Source: an uncultured Caulobacterales bacterium (GTDB lineage: Bacteria > Pseudomonadota > Alphaproteobacteria > Caulobacterales > Caulobacteraceae). From it: a DNA stretch of 50,864 nucleotides. The stretch covers positions 1-50,864 of the forward strand of contig CAIQUG010000199.1 in assembly GCA_903874895.1 (NCBI GenBank), read 5' to 3'. The notes beneath the pieces are model-generated. The model did not search any database, was not told where the DNA came from, and saw nothing but the letters and a program-made list of their open reading frames with translations. Position numbers and translations under genes: made by a program. Positions 16,030 through 25,160 of the stretch are shown in pieces (within the stretch, counting starts at the first letter, position 1; each line of letters begins with the position of its first letter).

Positions 16030-17457
16030 CTATCGGGCCTCGGCATAGAGCTTGACCACGCGGTAGAGATAGGTCCGCCCGTCCATCAGGGACTTTACCG
16101 CGATCCGCTCGTTCAGACCGTGCACGCCGGACCGCGAGGGCTCGGAGAACATCCCAGACAGGCCGTAGGTCGGGATGCCCCGGGCGTTGAGATAGCGCCC
16201 GTCCGTGGCACCGGTGGACATGGTCGGGATCACTGGAACGCCTGGCCACATGTCATGGGCCACCTGTTCCGCGGGACCGAGCACCCGGGCCGACAGCGGC
16301 GGCGGCGGCGGAGTCGGGCTGAGTTCGCCGGAGGGCGTGACCGTCACCTTCGGATCGGCGATCACGGAGGCGAGGGTGCTGCGGACAGTCTCCACGGATA
16401 CACCGGGGAAGATCCGGCAGTTCACATTGGCGCCCGCCCGCTGGGGCAGGGCGTTGGTGGCGTGGCCGCCGTCCAGCAGTGTTGCGACGCAGGTGGTGCG
16501 CAGCATCGAATGCCAGCTCGGGTCTCGGGACACGATCGCCTCGGCCGCCGTGTTTGTTGGATCCTTGGCCAGTGCGATCATGGCCGCCCCGCTGTCTCCC
16601 CCGATCAGTACGCCGGTCCGGGAAAAATAGGCCCGGGTGGTGTCGCTCATCTGGGCGGGGAAGTCGAAGGCCGACAGCCGGGTCAGCGCCGCCGCCAGGT
16701 GATAGATGGCATTGTCCGGTACCGGGCGAGACGAGTGTCCGCCCGGGTTGGTCGTCTCCAGACGGAAGTCCTGATAGACCTTTTCCCCCGCCTGGATGCC
16801 CAGATAGACAGGCTTGTCATGGCCGTCCAGCAGGCCGCCGGCCCCCTCGTTGAGGGCAAATCCGGCATCGATCCAGTCCCGGTGCTGGGTTGCCAGCCAG
16901 TCGGCGCCATTGAAGGCCTCGCCAGTTTCCTCGCCGCAGGTCAGGGCCAGCTTGATGTCCCGGCGGGGGTGAAATCCCTCCTTGCGATACCGGATCATGG
17001 CGTCCGTGAAGCTGGCGGCCATCGCCTTGTCGTCGGACGTCCCGCGACCGTAGAAGTAGCCGTTCTCCTCCACCAGGGTGAAGGGATCGCGGGTCCAGTC
17101 CGCCCGCTTGGCCTCCACCACGTCGATGTGTGCCAGAAGCAGGATGGCCTTGGCCGATGGATCGCGGCCGCGCAGTACCGCCACCAGCCCGCCCTCCCGC
17201 GGGTGGTCCGGTGTCGCGAACAGGTGGATGTCCTCGGCCGGATAGCCCGCCGCGGCCAGGCGAGCCGCCATGCGCTCGGCGGCGACGGTGCAACTGCCCG
17301 CCGACAGGGTCGTGTTGGTCTCGACCAGTTCCTTGTAGAGAGCCCGGAAGGCCGGTTCCGTGGGATCGCCCGCGGTGCTGGCAATGGTCGTGCTGGCAAA
17401 GAGGGCCACACCACTGGCGGCGACGAACGAGGCGAGGGCGTTACGCATACGTGACAT
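16030..17457 (-). CDS. Exported M20-family metallopeptidase
   Basis: The 475-residue protein starts with a signal peptide (MRNALASFVAASGVALFASTTIASTA), so it should act in the periplasm. The di-zinc site is complete: H in LLAHIDVV, bridging D in GRGTSDDKA, catalytic and metal-binding E in CGEETGE, a distal acidic ligand in NEGAG, and H in GVHGLNE. The lid or dimerisation domain occupies about residues 215-345. This is the carboxypeptidase/aminoacylase branch, expected to release amino acids from peptides or N-acyl amino acids. It is 108 bases downstream of the PleC-like kinase on the same strand, but its gap and weak upstream site suggest its own promoter. Confidence 0.9.
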   Translation of the reverse strand: MSRMRNALASFVAASGVALFASTTIASTAGDPTEPAFRALYKELVETNTTLSAGSCTVAAERMAARLAAAGYPAEDIHLFATPDHPREGGLVAVLRGRDPSAKAILLLAHIDVVEAKRADWTRDPFTLVEENGYFYGRGTSDDKAMAASFTDAMIRYRKEGFHPRRDIKLALTCGEETGEAFNGADWLATQHRDWIDAGFALNEGAGGLLDGHDKPVYLGIQAGEKVYQDFRLETTNPGGHSSRPVPDNAIYHLAAALTRLSAFDFPAQMSDTTRAYFSRTGVLIGGDSGAAMIALAKDPTNTAAEAIVSRDPSWHSMLRTTCVATLLDGGHATNALPQRAGANVNCRIFPGVSVETVRSTLASVIADPKVTVTPSGELSPTPPPPPLSARVLGPAEQVAHDMWPGVPVIPTMSTGATDGRYLNARGIPTYGLSGMFSEPSRSGVHGLNERIAVKSLMDGRTYLYRVVKLYAEAR

Positions 17458-17565
17458 GAGGGCATCCGGACTGAACAGCTCAGCAAGCGAGCACAGTTCA
17501 CGTTCCCGTGCAATCGCAGGCCTCAGAAAGCCTTGGGTGGGGGAGCCCGTCGCTGCGTCGCGGCG

Positions 17566-19767
17566 TCAGCCGTGCGACCCGGTGGCGGAGTAGTCGCCGG
17601 GCTCGATGTCCAGCCGCGGGCCGCCCCGGTCCCGGGACTGGCGCTGGCGAATGGGCAGGATGAAGCTGACCGTGGTTCCGCGCCCCGGCTCGCTGGCGAT
17701 CTCGAAGCGGCCTTCGTGCAGTTCGATCAGGGACTTGGAGAGGGCAAGGCCCAGACCGGTACCCTGCTGCGTCTTGGCCAGCTGGCTTTCCACCTGCTGG
17801 AACGGCTGGGCGAGGCGGGCCAGATCCTCCTTCGAGATGCCGATGCCGGTATCCATGACGCTGACCATCACCCGATAGTCCACCTGCCGGGCGACGATCT
17901 TCACGCGCCCCCCCCGGGGGGTGAACTTGATGGCATTGGACAGCAGGTTGAGCACCACCTGCTTGACGGCCCGGTGATCGACCTCCATCGGGGGCAGGGG
18001 CGGGATGTCGCTGCTGAGGGTCAGATTGCCTTCGGTGGCCCGGGGACCCATCAGGCGCATCCCATCCTCGATCAGGTTCGCCAGATTGACGTCCTCGAGA
18101 TTTAGGCTCTGCTTGCCGGCCTCGATCTTGGCCATGTCCAGGATGTCGTTGATGAGGGCGAGCAGATGGTGGCCCGACGCATGGATGTCGTTGGCGTATT
18201 CCACGTACCGCTTGTGGCCGAGGGGGCCCAGCATCTCCCGTGCCATCATTTCCGAGAAGCCGTTGATGGCGTTCAGCGGCGTGCGCAGCTCGTGGCTCAT
18301 ATTGGCCAGGAATTCGCTCTTGGCGGCATTGGCCTGCTGGGCGCGGATCTTCTCCTGCTCGTACTTGGCCGCCAGTTCCGCCAGCTGGCCCCCGTTCTGC
18401 TCGAGGCGCACGACGGCGCGCTGGAGGGCGATCTCGTTGCGGCGGCTGGCCTCTTCCTGCCGCTTCACGGCCGTGATGTCCGCAGCCGTCATCACCGTGC
18501 CGCCGTCGGCGGTGGTCCGTTCGGAGATCTGCAGCCAACGGCCGTCGATCATCTCCGCCTCGCGGATGCCTGCGCGGGCATCCGGTGCCGGGCGCTCGCC
18601 ACGGATGGCGATCTCGGCCACATGCATGATGGTCTGGCGGCTCGCCCCGGACTTCAGCAGGCGGGGATCGAGGGAGAAGAACTCCCGGTAGTTGCGGTTG
18701 CACATGACCAGCCGGTCGTGCCGGTCCCACAGGACGAAGGCTTCCGACACGGCCTCGATGGCGTCGTTGAGGCGGGCTTCTGCCGCCAGGCCGCGGGCCT
18801 GGGCCACATGCTCCTCCGTCACGTCCAGGGCCACCCCCATGATCGCCGCGTAGCCCAGCTCGTCCCGCTCGCCGATGCCCTGGCCCCGGGCATCGATCCA
18901 GGCGTCGCCGGACGCGCCGGGCACCCGGAAGGTCACGTCGAAGGCCCCGTGCTCTGCGGCGTCGACAAGGGCCTGGCGCACCCGCCCCCGATGCTCCGGC
19001 GCAATGCGCGTCAGCACGTCGGCCCCGGTGGCCATCCCGCCGCCGCCCCATCCGAACATCACGCCGGTGACGTCGGAGAGGTCGACCATGTCGTCCCGGA
19101 TCCGCCACTCCCAAATGCCACAATGCGCGGCTTCCACGGCGGACCGGAACCGTCGTTCCGTCTCGCGGCGCTGGATCTGGGCCGTCTCGGCCTTGTTGGT
19201 CTGGCGAAACACGACAATGGCGAGGCACAGGCCGATGGCCAGGGGGGCCAGCAGGGCAATGGTGTCCTCGATCAGCGAGCGCTGCTCGGCGGCCGTGTGT
19301 TGCACGACGGGCGCGGCGGTGATCAGCAGCAGCCCGCTGGGGGTCAGGTGCGTGACGCTGAGGGATTGCTGCCCGGTCTGGCCGCGCATGGTCGCGAGCG
19401 CGCCGTGACCGTGTTTCTGGTCGTCCAGCAGCTGGCGCAGGGGTACGCCGAACACCTGGTCCACCGTGCCGTTCGCCTCCGGATCGCCCGCAAGGGTCTC
19501 GGGATTGAGCACCTTGCCGTCGGACTGCACCACGAGGGAGATGATCGGCTTCTGGCCGCCGAGCGCCACATCCGCCGCCCGTCGGACCCGCAGGCCGGCA
19601 AAGACCGTGTAGGCCGACAGCAGCAGCAGCAGCGACAGCACGAGAACCCGCAGGGTGACCGGAAACGGCGCAGGTTCCTGATCGCCGCCGCTGCTGAGTC
19701 GCGGCGGCGTCTTGCGTGTCTTCTCGCGGTGCTGGGCGGGTGCCGCCAAACCGCGGGCCTCCTTCAA
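17566..19767 (-). CDS. pleC: PAS-domain membrane histidine kinase, PleC-like
   Basis: The 733-residue kinase has membrane helices at about 37-59 and 168-188 bounding a small periplasmic domain, a PAS domain near 205-320 and another near 332-436, a coiled linker, HisKA with phospho-acceptor H492 in MSHELRTPLN, and HATPase_c from about 590 (N box LLSNAIKF, G1 DTGIGI, G2 GTGLGL). The ASGHHLLALINDILDMAKIEAGK dimerisation helix is that of Caulobacter PleC/DivJ. PleC controls polarity by acting on DivK and PleD, as kinase or phosphatase. C. crescentus PleC is about 842 residues, so this one has a smaller periplasmic part. pepN lies just upstream; as I recall this neighbourhood is shared with Caulobacter pleC. 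A paralog such as a generic hybrid-less PAS kinase is the alternative. Confidence 0.65.
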   Translation of the reverse strand: MKEARGLAAPAQHREKTRKTPPRLSSGGDQEPAPFPVTLRVLVLSLLLLLSAYTVFAGLRVRRAADVALGGQKPIISLVVQSDGKVLNPETLAGDPEANGTVDQVFGVPLRQLLDDQKHGHGALATMRGQTGQQSLSVTHLTPSGLLLITAAPVVQHTAAEQRSLIEDTIALLAPLAIGLCLAIVVFRQTNKAETAQIQRRETERRFRSAVEAAHCGIWEWRIRDDMVDLSDVTGVMFGWGGGGMATGADVLTRIAPEHRGRVRQALVDAAEHGAFDVTFRVPGASGDAWIDARGQGIGERDELGYAAIMGVALDVTEEHVAQARGLAAEARLNDAIEAVSEAFVLWDRHDRLVMCNRNYREFFSLDPRLLKSGASRQTIMHVAEIAIRGERPAPDARAGIREAEMIDGRWLQISERTTADGGTVMTAADITAVKRQEEASRRNEIALQRAVVRLEQNGGQLAELAAKYEQEKIRAQQANAAKSEFLANMSHELRTPLNAINGFSEMMAREMLGPLGHKRYVEYANDIHASGHHLLALINDILDMAKIEAGKQSLNLEDVNLANLIEDGMRLMGPRATEGNLTLSSDIPPLPPMEVDHRAVKQVVLNLLSNAIKFTPRGGRVKIVARQVDYRVMVSVMDTGIGISKEDLARLAQPFQQVESQLAKTQQGTGLGLALSKSLIELHEGRFEIASEPGRGTTVSFILPIRQRQSRDRGGPRLDIEPGDYSATGSHG

Positions 19768-19811
19768 TCAAGGATCAATGCGTGTGCTTAATCTGATTTG
19801 GCCTCGCCGTG

Positions 19812-22433
19812 TCACCTTCCCATTGCCTTGGACGCGACCTCTGCAACGTTTTTGGACAGTCCTGGATGCTGCAGCACCCGGGACAGGGCTCCACGCATCA
19901 GCTCCGCACGCCGGGGCTCGAACCGGGCCCAGCTGGACAGGGGTTCAACCATGCGGGCCGCCACGGAGGGATTGCCTGCGTCCACGGACAGGATCTGGTC
20001 GGCCAGGAACCGGTAACCCTCGCCATCCGGCGCATGGAAGCGGTAGGGATTGCCGACGGAGAAGCCCATGACCAGGGCCCGCAGCCGGTTCGGATTGCGG
20101 CTGTCGAAGTCGGGGTGGGCCGTCAGGCCGAGCACCCGGCCGAAGGCGTCCGGCGCCGGGCTGCGGGCCTGCACCGCAAACCACTTGTCGATCACCAGGG
20201 GCTCGGATTTCCACTGGTCGTAGAAGGCCTTGAGGGCGCGATCCAGCGCCTCGCCGCCCACCAGGGTGAGGGCCGAAAGCCCTCCCATCTGATCGGTCAT
20301 GTTGCGGGCTGCGTCGAAATGTCCCACGGCCCGGCGGAGGGCGTCCCCGTCGGGAACGGCCACCATCAGGTCCAGCGCGGCGTTGCGGAGCGCCCGACGT
20401 CCCGCCTGTGTTGCATCCGGGGAAAACGACTCGACCATCTGCAGGCGGGTGTGAAGGGCCCGCAGTCGCTCCCCGAGATGCGCCGAGATCCGCATCCGAA
20501 GGGCTTCGCGGGCATCGTGCAGGGCCCAGGGGTCCACCGGACCGTCGCCGGCCATGACCAGATCGGATTCGGTGGGCAGGCCGAGCATCAGAGCCCGGAA
20601 CGCATCGCCGGCGGCCTCGTCCTCCACGGCCCGGCCCAGCGCTTCGGCAAACCGGGCCTCGCCGGTTTCGTCCGGCCGCCCGGCGGTGCGGGTGAGGATC
20701 AGCCCCCGGGCCAGTCCCTGTCCGGCCTCCCAGCGATTGAACAGGTCCGGATCCGATGCCATCAGCACATAGCCGTCGGTCATGGCCGCGTCGGTGGTCA
20801 GGTTCACCGGAGCCGAGAAGCCGCGCAGGGCTGACAGCACCGGTGGGGCGGCGACACCTTCGAGGACAAAGCTCTGCTTCGGCTGGTCGAGGACCAGGGT
20901 GTGGGTCCTGGCGCGGACGCCGTCCAGGGCGCTGTCCAGTTCGGCACCCTGGCTGTCCAGGAGGCCGATGCGGACCGGAATCGGGGCCGGGGACTTGGTC
21001 GGCTGCCCCGGCGTCGCGCGCAGGGACTGAGCGAGCGTCAGGGTGAGGCGACCGCTGGCGGCGTCATAGTCCCTGCGGATATCGAGGTCCGGTGTGCCCG
21101 CTTGCTCGTACCACACGAAGAAGCCGGTCAGGTCCCGGCCCGAGGCCTCGGCAAAGCAGGCGATGAAGGCGTCCACCGTGGTGGCATGTCCGTCCCAGCG
21201 CTCGAAATAGAGGTCCATCCCCGCCCGGAAGGCCGCGTCACCGATGAGGGTCTTCAGCATGCGGATCACCTCCGCGCCCTTTTCGTAGATGGTCGCGGTG
21301 TAGAAGTTGTCGATCTTCACATAGCTGGATGGCCGGACCGGGTGCGCCATGGGGCCGGCATCCTCGGGGAACTGGCGGGCCCGCAGCATCTTCACGTCCT
21401 TGATCCGCTGGACGGCCTCGCCACGCATGTCGGCGGAGAAGCTCTGGTCCCGGAAGACCGTCAGGCCTTCCTTCAGGCACAGCTGGAACCAGTCCCGGCA
21501 GGTGATCCGGTTCCCGGTCCAGTTGTGGAAGTATTCGTGGGCCACCACGCTCTCGATCCGCTCGAAGTCGGTATCCGTGGCCGTGGCCTCGTCCGCCAGC
21601 AGAAGGGAGGAGTTGAAGATGTTCAGCCCCTTGTTCTCCATCGCCCCGAAATTGAAGTCCCGGACGGCCACGATCATGAACAGGTCCAGATCATATTCCC
21701 GACCGAAGGCCTCCTCGTCCCAGCGCATGGACCGCTTCAGGGCGTCCATGGCATAGGCGGCACGCTCGGACTGGCCCGGGTCCACATAGATGGCCAGGGC
21801 GACGTGCCGGCCGGACTGGGTGGTGAAGCTGTCCTCCAGCACGTCCAGTTCCCCGGCGACCAGCGCAAACAGGTAGCAGGGCTTGGGGAAGGGGTCGCTC
21901 CACACCGCGAAGTGCCGCCCACCGGGGAGGAGGCCCTGCTCCAGCCGGTTGCCGTTGGACAGCAGGTGGGCAAAGCGCCGGTCGGCCTCGACCCGGACCC
22001 GGAAGGTGCTCAGCACGTCGGGCCGGTCGGGATAATAGGTGATCTTGCGGAATCCCTCGGCCTCGCACTGGGTGCAGAAGCGGCCGCCGGACATGTAGAG
22101 CCCCTCGAGGGCGGTATTGCCCTCCGGGTCGATCTCGACCTCCGTCGCCAGCACGAAGTGATCCGGCACGCCTCGCAGGGACAAGTGCTCGTCCGTCCGG
22201 GTCATCCGCTCCACCGCCACGGGAACATCGTCGATGCGGACCGACACCAGCTTCAGCCGGACTCCGTCCAGCACCAGGGGCGCATCGGCCGCGCCGGTGC
22301 GTGTCACGGTCAGCCGGGTCCGGACCCGCGTGGCCCAGGGCTCGAGGGAGATGTCCATCTCGACGGCGTCGATGCGGAACGGAAAGGCCTGATAGTCGGC
22401 CAGCTGGATGGGGGTGATGGTCTCGGTGCGCAT
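19812..22433 (-). CDS. pepN: Aminopeptidase N
   Basis: The 873-residue enzyme is a gammaproteobacterial-type M1 aminopeptidase, which removes N-terminal residues from peptides in the cytoplasm. The start at 22433 gives the normal 870-residue length; an upstream in-frame extension of 75 residues is not credible. The exopeptidase motif GAMEN is at 263-267 and the zinc site is HEYFH at 299-303 with the third ligand E322 in LKEGLTV. The C-terminal domains extend to residue 873. It lies 44 bases before the PleC-like gene on the same strand and is divergent from ompW. A FixK/FNR-like box lies 50 bases upstream and could affect either gene. Confidence 0.95.
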   Translation of the reverse strand: MRTETITPIQLADYQAFPFRIDAVEMDISLEPWATRVRTRLTVTRTGAADAPLVLDGVRLKLVSVRIDDVPVAVERMTRTDEHLSLRGVPDHFVLATEVEIDPEGNTALEGLYMSGGRFCTQCEAEGFRKITYYPDRPDVLSTFRVRVEADRRFAHLLSNGNRLEQGLLPGGRHFAVWSDPFPKPCYLFALVAGELDVLEDSFTTQSGRHVALAIYVDPGQSERAAYAMDALKRSMRWDEEAFGREYDLDLFMIVAVRDFNFGAMENKGLNIFNSSLLLADEATATDTDFERIESVVAHEYFHNWTGNRITCRDWFQLCLKEGLTVFRDQSFSADMRGEAVQRIKDVKMLRARQFPEDAGPMAHPVRPSSYVKIDNFYTATIYEKGAEVIRMLKTLIGDAAFRAGMDLYFERWDGHATTVDAFIACFAEASGRDLTGFFVWYEQAGTPDLDIRRDYDAASGRLTLTLAQSLRATPGQPTKSPAPIPVRIGLLDSQGAELDSALDGVRARTHTLVLDQPKQSFVLEGVAAPPVLSALRGFSAPVNLTTDAAMTDGYVLMASDPDLFNRWEAGQGLARGLILTRTAGRPDETGEARFAEALGRAVEDEAAGDAFRALMLGLPTESDLVMAGDGPVDPWALHDAREALRMRISAHLGERLRALHTRLQMVESFSPDATQAGRRALRNAALDLMVAVPDGDALRRAVGHFDAARNMTDQMGGLSALTLVGGEALDRALKAFYDQWKSEPLVIDKWFAVQARSPAPDAFGRVLGLTAHPDFDSRNPNRLRALVMGFSVGNPYRFHAPDGEGYRFLADQILSVDAGNPSVAARMVEPLSSWARFEPRRAELMRGALSRVLQHPGLSKNVAEVASKAMGR

Positions 22434-22482
22434 GGTCCGACTGTAGCCCTGCGGCCACGGCGACGCCACCCGGATGCAACAG

Positions 22483-22496
22483 TTGCGCGACGTCAA
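22483..22496. promoter_or_regulatory. FixK/FNR-like box between pepN and ompW
   Basis: TTGC-N6-TCAA fits the FixK2-type pattern TTG(A/C)-N6-(T/G)CAA. It is 125 bases before the ompW start and 50 bases before the pepN start. A neighbouring palindrome GCAAC-A-GTTGC (22476-22486) overlaps it. OmpW-family porins respond to oxygen in several bacteria, so ompW is the likelier target. A few such matches are expected by chance in 50 kb, so this needs a test. Confidence 0.4.
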
Positions 22497-22620
22497 AGTC
22501 AGCAGATCAGAACGGGGGTTCAACCCCCTCCGAGAACGCCGCCCGATCACGGGAGGGCGCTTCCCACCGGATCGGTCGCCGCGCGATGCGGGGCTGCAAT
22601 CACATCTGAAAGGGACCTCC

Positions 22621-23274
22621 ATGACCCGCAAGCTTGCCCTCGCCCTCGTCGCCGCCACGGCTCTGGCCGCGACCGGAACCGCCGCCCTGGCCGATGACGC
22701 CTTCGTGCCGAAGCAGGCGGGTCACATCATGCTGCAGGTCCGGGCGACGGACGTGTCCCCCGATGCCGGAAACGCGATCCTGGCCGCAGGCGCACCCACC
22801 GGGCTGAAGGCGGACGTCTCCGACAGCTATGTGCCGACACTGGGGATCGATTACTTCTTCACCGACCACATCGCCGCGGAGCTGGTCCTGGGCACGTCCT
22901 ACCACAAGGTGAAAGCGGTCGGGACCGGCGTGAACGTGGAGGCCTATGACACCTGGGTGGTGCCGCCGGTGCTGACCCTGCAGTACCACTTCGCCCCCAA
23001 GGCCCGGTTCAGCCCCTATTTGGGGGCCGGGATCAACTACATGCTGTTCTACAGCGGCAAGAACAAGAACGGCTTCACGACCAAGCTGGACGACGGCTTC
23101 GGCACGGCGCTGCAGGCGGGCTTCGACTACGGTCTCGGCGGGCGCTGGAGCGCCAATGTCGACGTGAAGAAGGTGTTCTTCAACACCACGGCGAAGATCA
23201 ACGGCGGGGCGCTGACGTCCAGCGTCGACCTGGATCCGTGGGTGGTGTCCGCTGGCGTCGGCTACAAGTTCTGA
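22621..23274 (+). CDS. ompW: OmpW-family outer membrane protein
   Basis: The 217-residue protein starts at the ATG at 22621, preceded by AAAGGGA; a longer in-frame start upstream has no support. A signal peptide ends at ALA near residue 25. The mature part has the OmpW pattern: an opening HIMLQVRATDVSPDAG, then YVPTLGIDYFFTDHIAAELVLG, FSPYLGAGINY and the final DPWVVSAGVGYKF with terminal F for outer-membrane insertion. OmpW forms an eight-stranded barrel that passes small hydrophobic molecules. The gene is monocistronic and divergent from pepN. Oxygen control through the upstream box is possible. Confidence 0.93.
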   Translation: MTRKLALALVAATALAATGTAALADDAFVPKQAGHIMLQVRATDVSPDAGNAILAAGAPTGLKADVSDSYVPTLGIDYFFTDHIAAELVLGTSYHKVKAVGTGVNVEAYDTWVVPPVLTLQYHFAPKARFSPYLGAGINYMLFYSGKNKNGFTTKLDDGFGTALQAGFDYGLGGRWSANVDVKKVFFNTTAKINGGALTSSVDLDPWVVSAGVGYKF

Positions 23275-23304
23275 TCCGACGGGACGAACCCCGGGGGGCG
23301 CGGC

Positions 23305-23886
23305 TCAGTCGACCGGTTCGGTCGCCAGGGTCGCGTCCTGCCGTTCCCCGGTCTGGCGGGCCCCGGAGACGTATTTCAGCAACCGGTGCGCTTCCCGGGC
23401 CAGTTCCATCACGGCCGGAGGCGCGTCTTCGGGGGCCTCCGAGACCAGCGCCTTCAGCCTCTGGGCCAGCCGCACCATCTGCGGTGCCGCCGAGATCAGG
23501 CGGGCCTGCTTTTCGAAGCGCGCAGGGTCGCGGTCATATTCCGAACCGGGCACGCGCCACCCGCCCCAGTCCTGGGCGTCGGTCACCACCACCGGATAGG
23601 TCCCCGGGAACGGGTGATGGGCGCAATCCTCGGGTTGCTGCCACTTGTTGCGGGTCCGCAGGATGCGCCAGGCCGGGTCCTTGGGGTCGAGCCCCGGAGT
23701 CTCCGCCGGTGCCTCGGCCTGCAGCTCATGGCCGAGGAATTCCCGGCCGAAGCCCACGTCGTATGTGATCCGGACGGGCTCGTCGAAGCCCTTGGCCCAG
23801 ATCGGCGTGATCTTGTCGATGGTGGCCCAGGCCCCGACGCACTCGACCCAAACCCGCTGGTGTCTGTGAAACTGCGCCTTCGCCAT
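23305..23886 (-). CDS. Conserved protein of unknown function
   Basis: I do not recognise a named family. The 193-residue protein starts at ATG 23886 (MAKAQFHRHQRVWVE), with GGAG about 11 bases upstream; a GTG at 23898 is the alternative. Features are a tryptophan-rich N-terminal half including ITPIWAKGFDEPVRITYDVGFG, which looks like a small beta domain, a middle DWGGWRVPGSEYDRDPARFEKQAR and a helical C-terminal third rich in Leu and Ala. No signal peptide or membrane helix is seen. It stands between ompW and the divergent acyl-CoA dehydrogenase operon with its own promoter. Coding composition matches its neighbours. Confidence 0.7.
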   Translation of the reverse strand: MAKAQFHRHQRVWVECVGAWATIDKITPIWAKGFDEPVRITYDVGFGREFLGHELQAEAPAETPGLDPKDPAWRILRTRNKWQQPEDCAHHPFPGTYPVVVTDAQDWGGWRVPGSEYDRDPARFEKQARLISAAPQMVRLAQRLKALVSEAPEDAPPAVMELAREAHRLLKYVSGARQTGERQDATLATEPVD

Positions 23887-23935
23887 AGAACCGATCACTC
23901 CAAAGCAACTGGAGGTGACGTTTTACGGGGAAATC

Positions 23936-23952
23936 ATTGACGCAGGGTCAAT
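23936..23952. promoter_or_regulatory. Perfect palindrome over the acyl-CoA dehydrogenase operon promoter
   Basis: ATTGAC-N5-GTCAAT is a perfect 6-base-pair inverted repeat 87 bases before the GTG of the first acyl-CoA dehydrogenase gene. It contains TTGACGC, a full match to the Caulobacter -35 pattern TTGACGS, so a bound repressor would block the promoter. A TetR- or GntR-type fatty-acid regulator is plausible, but none is in the window. The spacing does not fit FNR. Confidence 0.5.
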
Positions 23953-24038
23953 CTTTTCCCTTTCAGAAGAGAAGCCTATGCTTGCACCCACAAGGACGCG
24001 AGGCCGTCAGGGCCGCTCGCGCGACGGGAGCGAAGCCG

Positions 24039-25148
24039 GTGAATTTCGATTATTCCGACGACCAGAAATTTCTGAAATCCGAGGCGCGAAAGTTCCTCGA
24101 CGCCCGCGCCACGGCCAAGGTGAACCGGGCGGTGCTGGACGATCCGTCCAAGTCCTATGATCCGGAGCTGTGGACGGCCGTGGCCGAGATGGGCTGGCTG
24201 GGGGCCGCCATCCCCGAGGAATTCGGCGGGCTGGGTCTGGGCCACATCGATCTCTGCGCCATCGCCGAGGAACTCGGCCGCGTGGTCGCACCGATCCCGT
24301 TTGCCTCCACCGTCTATTTCTTCGCCGAGGCGGTGCTGCTGGCCGGTACCGAGGCCCAGAAGGCCGACCTCCTGCCCAGGATCGCGTCGGGGGAGCTGAT
24401 CGGCTGCTTCGCCACCTCCGAGGGGCCGGGGGCAGCCACGGCGGCGAGCCTGTCCACCACCGTGATCGACGGGTCGATCAACGGGGTGAAGATCCCGGTC
24501 ACCGATGGCGACATCGCCCACAAGGCCATCGTGCTGGCCAGCGAAGGCGGCAAGCCGGGCCTGTTCATCGTCGACCTCGCCGAGGTGGGCAAGGAAACCC
24601 TCAAGACCCTCGACCCCAGCCGCAGTGCCGCGAAGCTGACCTTCTCGGGTCAGGCTGCGGAGCGTCTGGGCGCGGTGGGCGACGGGATCGCCCTGATGGA
24701 GGCCGTCTTTGATCGCGCCGCCGTGCTCGTCGCCTTCGAGCAGGTGGGCGGTGCCGACAAGTGCCTGGAAATGGCGAAGGAATATGCCCTTGGCCGTTAC
24801 GCCTTCGGCCGGACCATCGCTGGCTACCAGGCGATCAAGCACAAGCTGGCCGACATCTATGTGAAGAACGAACTGGCCCGCTCCAACGCCTATTACGGGG
24901 CCTGGGCCCTGAACACCTCGGCGCCTGAGCTCCCCATCGCCGCCTCCGCCGCCCGGATTGCCGGGTGCGAGGCCTTCTGGTTCGCCGCCAAGGAAAATGT
25001 CCAGACCCACGGCGGCATGGGTTTCACCTGGGCCGTGGACGCCCATCTCTACTATCGCCGGGCCAAGCAGCTCGGTCTCGTCGCCGGCGCCGCCCGTTCG
25101 TGGAAAGAGCGCCTTGTCAGTCAGCTTGAGCGTCGCAACGCGGCCTGA
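24039..25148 (+). CDS. Acyl-CoA dehydrogenase, first subunit of a pair
   Basis: The 369-residue flavoenzyme subunit starts at GTG 24039; GGGAG ends 8 bases before, and an upstream TTG frame of 34 more residues lacks a site. It has the acyl-CoA dehydrogenase fold: N-terminal helices with GWLGAAIPEEFGGLGLG, a middle beta domain with CFATSEGPG, and a C-terminal helical domain with GRTIAGYQAIKHKLAD and THGGMGFTWAVDAHLYYRR. It is shorter than most monomers (about 385). It is followed after 12 bases by a second, different dehydrogenase gene. Such adjacent pairs often form alpha2beta2 enzymes that oxidise steroid or branched side-chain CoA esters. Substrate here unknown. Confidence 0.92.
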   Translation: MNFDYSDDQKFLKSEARKFLDARATAKVNRAVLDDPSKSYDPELWTAVAEMGWLGAAIPEEFGGLGLGHIDLCAIAEELGRVVAPIPFASTVYFFAEAVLLAGTEAQKADLLPRIASGELIGCFATSEGPGAATAASLSTTVIDGSINGVKIPVTDGDIAHKAIVLASEGGKPGLFIVDLAEVGKETLKTLDPSRSAAKLTFSGQAAERLGAVGDGIALMEAVFDRAAVLVAFEQVGGADKCLEMAKEYALGRYAFGRTIAGYQAIKHKLADIYVKNELARSNAYYGAWALNTSAPELPIAASAARIAGCEAFWFAAKENVQTHGGMGFTWAVDAHLYYRRAKQLGLVAGAARSWKERLVSQLERRNAA

Positions 25149-25160
25149 GGAGAAGAGATC

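Noticed and set aside
22434-22658. 75-residue extension of aminopeptidase N
   Set aside because: The normal family length of about 870 residues is reached from the start at 22433, and the extension overlaps the ompW promoter and start.
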